Shown: in pieces, positions 62,270 to 64,000 of the stretch | Layout of the letters: every line of letters begins with the position of its first letter | Position numbering within the stretch: position 1 is the first letter of the stretch | NCBI GenBank assembly: GCA_029262315.1 | Contig: JAJCZP010000071.1 | Coordinates: forward strand, 32,169 to 96,168 | Length of the DNA stretch: 64,000 bases | Source of the DNA: Deltaproteobacteria bacterium | GTDB lineage: Bacteria > Desulfobacterota > Binatia > UTPRO1 | Reading direction: 5' to 3' | Notes under the pieces: model-generated | Seen by the model: the letters and a program-made list of their open reading frames with translations, nothing else | The model's database searches: none | Told to the model about the DNA's origin: nothing | Made by a program: the position numbers and the translations under genes

Positions 62270-64000
62270 CGGCGACTCCCACGGACAAACCGGAGATTGC
62301 CCTCCGCGTCCACCCCGCCAGCCCACCCAGGCGGCACCAGGACCGTCGAGCTGTACTCGACCAGGAGACACGGTCCGCGGAGCCGCGTTCCCGGAAGGAG
62401 GGCCTCGCGCTCGTAGCGGGGCAGGCGCAGGCGACGCCCCTGCCATATGATCGTGTGCGGTACGCCACGGGGCGCACGACGCGACGGCGGAGCACGCCGC
62501 ACGCGCACCGATGTAGTGTCACGTGTCGTGACCGCCAGACCGAGGGCCACGACCTCGATCGGTCGTGAAGCATCCGCGTGCCCGTAGAGACGAGCATGCT
62601 CGGCATCGAACCGACGGCGGAAATCGGAACCGAGCGGAATCGCGATCTCGTGCGCCTGCCCGAGGTACCGGACGTGTGCGAGTGTCGCCGTGATCAACTG
62701 CGATGCCGGCACCCCCTGGCGCCGCAGCTCCTGCGCCCCTTGGCGCCGAAGCGCTCCGATACGGCGCTCGAGCTCGCGCGCCGACGGGTCGACCAGACGA
62801 ACCGTCAGCGTGTAGTCGCGCGCGAGCGGTGCCTCCGCCATGCCCACGGCCGAGAGCAAACCCGGATGGCGCGGAATCATCACCTCGCGCATGTCGAGCT
62901 CGGCCGCCAGGTCGCACGCGTGCACCCCGGCCGCGCCCCCGAAAGCAACCAAGACGAAGTCCCTGGGGTCGTGACCCCGCTCGACTGAAATCACGCGAAG
63001 CGCGCGGGCCATGGCCGCGTTCGCCACCCGGATCGTTCCTTCGGCGGCCGCCGTCCTGCTGACGCGGAGACTCCGGGCGAGACCATCCAGGGCGCGGTTG
63101 GCGCGGGCCACATCGAGATGCATGTCGCCTCCGAGGAAGCGCTCGGGATCCAATCGGCCGAGCACCAGGTTCGCATCTGTAACCGTTGGGACCACGCCAC
63201 GGCCGTAACATGCCGGTCCCGGGTCGGCCCCGGCGCTCTCCGGACCAACCTGGAGCGAGCCACCAGCATCGCGCCGGGCAATCGAGCCACCGCCGGCACC
63301 CACCGTGTGGATGTCGATGACCGGCACACGCACCGCCATCCCATCCAGGGACCAGTCGCTGCGGTGCGGCACGGCTCCGTCGACGAGCGCCACATCGGTC
63401 GACGTGCCCCCCATGTCGATCGTCATGATCGCCGGCACTCCGGCACGCGCGGCGACACGCGCCGCGCCAACGACGCCGCCCGCGGGGCCGGAGAGAATCG
63501 TCCGCACGGGCTCGCGCTCGACGAGTTCGGGCGTTGCCGCGCCGCCGTTCGACTGCATGACCAGCAACTGCTCTCGAGGGATGGCGGCACGCAGGCGTGC
63601 GAGGTGCCGACTCATGATCGGCGCCACATAGGCGTTCACCACAGCCGTACTCGTGCGCTCGTACTCGCGATGCTCGCGGACGAGCGCATGCGAGAGCGTG
63701 ACCGGCACGCCGAGCGCGGCCAGAGCCCGCCCGGCGGCGCGCTCGTGCTTGGGCTCGGCGTACGCATGCAGGAACGCCACCGCGATCGACGCCGGACGAC
63801 GCGCACGCACGCGCCGCACGAGCGTGCGAATCCCTGCCTCTGTCAGCGGTTTCTGCACCCGCCCCTCGAACGTCATCCGCTCGGCGGCTCCAACGCGATT
63901 CGCGCGAGCTACGAGCGGCGGCGTCCGAATTGGCTCGAGATCGTACAAGGCGGGACGGGTCTGCCTCCCGATCTCGATGACGTCCTCGAAGCCCTCGGTG
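62266..64000 (-). CDS. hyuA: Hydantoinase A/oxoprolinase-type subunit (partial)
   Basis: The last roughly 578 residues of HyuA; the start lies beyond the right edge, because the frame remains open to base 64000 with TEGFEDVIEIGRQTRPALYD. Diagnostic segments are VMQSNGGAATPELV, TILSGPAGGVVGAARVA and MTIDMGGTSTDVALVDG (the actin-like ATPase phosphate loop) and VAFGGAAGVHACDLAAEL. It works with HyuB in ATP-driven opening of hydantoin or 5-oxoproline rings, and the pair is a coupled operon. Confidence 0.92.
   Translation of the reverse strand, partial: TEGFEDVIEIGRQTRPALYDLEPIRTPPLVARANRVGAAERMTFEGRVQKPLTEAGIRTLVRRVRARRPASIAVAFLHAYAEPKHERAAGRALAALGVPVTLSHALVREHREYERTSTAVVNAYVAPIMSRHLARLRAAIPREQLLVMQSNGGAATPELVEREPVRTILSGPAGGVVGAARVAARAGVPAIMTIDMGGTSTDVALVDGAVPHRSDWSLDGMAVRVPVIDIHTVGAGGGSIARRDAGGSLQVGPESAGADPGPACYGRGVVPTVTDANLVLGRLDPERFLGGDMHLDVARANRALDGLARSLRVSRTAAAEGTIRVANAAMARALRVISVERGHDPRDFVLVAFGGAAGVHACDLAAELDMREVMIPRHPGLLSAVGMAEAPLARDYTLTVRLVDPSARELERRIGALRRQGAQELRRQGVPASQLITATLAHVRYLGQAHEIAIPLGSDFRRRFDAEHARLYGHADASRPIEVVALGLAVTTRDTTSVRVRRAPPSRRAPRGVPHTIIWQGRRLRLPRYEREALLPGTRLRGPCLLVEYSSTVLVPPGWAGGVDAEGNLRFVRGSRR

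Overview
The window is GC-rich, densely packed bacterial chromosome with genes on both strands. There are no rRNA genes, CRISPR arrays, phage structural genes or recognisable insertion sequences, and no gene-free stretch longer than about 300 bases. The gene content points to a Gram-negative, deltaproteobacterium-like lineage; my best guess is the uncultured Binatota/Desulfobacterota-type group. The reasons are: exported cysteine-rich proteins with myxobacterial-type modules, a Thr/Pro-stalked secreted zincin, many acyl-CoA enzymes, an F420-type flavin/deazaflavin oxidoreductase, and several tiny protein families familiar from deltaproteobacterial genomes. This assignment is inference, since the window carries no rRNA or ribosomal marker.

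Layout. 0-9.7 kb: a malyl-CoA-lyase-like gene cut by the window edge, an NTF2-like protein, a secreted VWA protein, an esterase-adenylate cyclase fusion, small oxidoreductases, a nitronate monooxygenase, and a MazEF toxin-antitoxin pair. 9.7-16.6 kb: a sucCD-ferredoxin operon, an acyl-CoA carboxylase carboxyltransferase, an esterase, and a TetR-methyltransferase pair with a clear palindromic operator. 16.7-20.5 kb: a coupled FGGY kinase, inositol-phosphatase-family and sphingosine-phosphate-lyase-like operon. 20.5-35.8 kb: exported and membrane proteins mixed with a PTP-type phosphatase, an MFS transporter, a mesaconyl-CoA-hydratase-like enzyme, MsrA, a lipoprotein sulfatase, a split MaoC hydratase pair, and a metalloprotease with a long Thr/Pro stalk. 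36-46.2 kb: methylmalonyl-CoA mutase with its MeaB chaperone, then HIT, RNase-Z-like, DUF899, DTW-domain and DUF2855 genes. 46.2-60.5 kb: a HEAT-repeat protein, a divergent lipoate-ligase-like protein, paired small paralogues, a PAP2 phosphatase, an eleven-repeat cysteine-rich exported protein, four tiny conserved genes, tRNA-Val(CAC), an SDR enzyme, a zinc peptidase-like protein, a PKD lipoprotein and a phasin-like coiled coil. 60.6-64 kb: hydantoinase/oxoprolinase subunits HyuB and HyuA, the latter cut by the right edge.

How the genes work together. Several scattered enzymes fit one C3/C4/C5 acyl-CoA economy. These are carboxyltransferase, methylmalonyl-CoA mutase with MeaB, succinyl-CoA synthetase, the mesaconyl-CoA hydratase-like protein and the malyl-CoA-lyase-like protein, with the phasin-like protein and MaoC hydratases at its edge. 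They would suit propionate assimilation and possibly an ethylmalonyl-CoA or 3-hydroxypropionate-type route. A second theme is a set of secreted disulfide-rich repeat proteins (21.9, 25.7, 32.7, 51.8 and 54.4 kb) of unknown function. The least explained items are the eleven-fold six-cysteine repeat protein, the kinase-phosphatase-PLP-lyase operon, the inverted repeat that brackets the phasin promoter and covers its ribosome binding site, and a dispersed 44-bp palindromic repeat.
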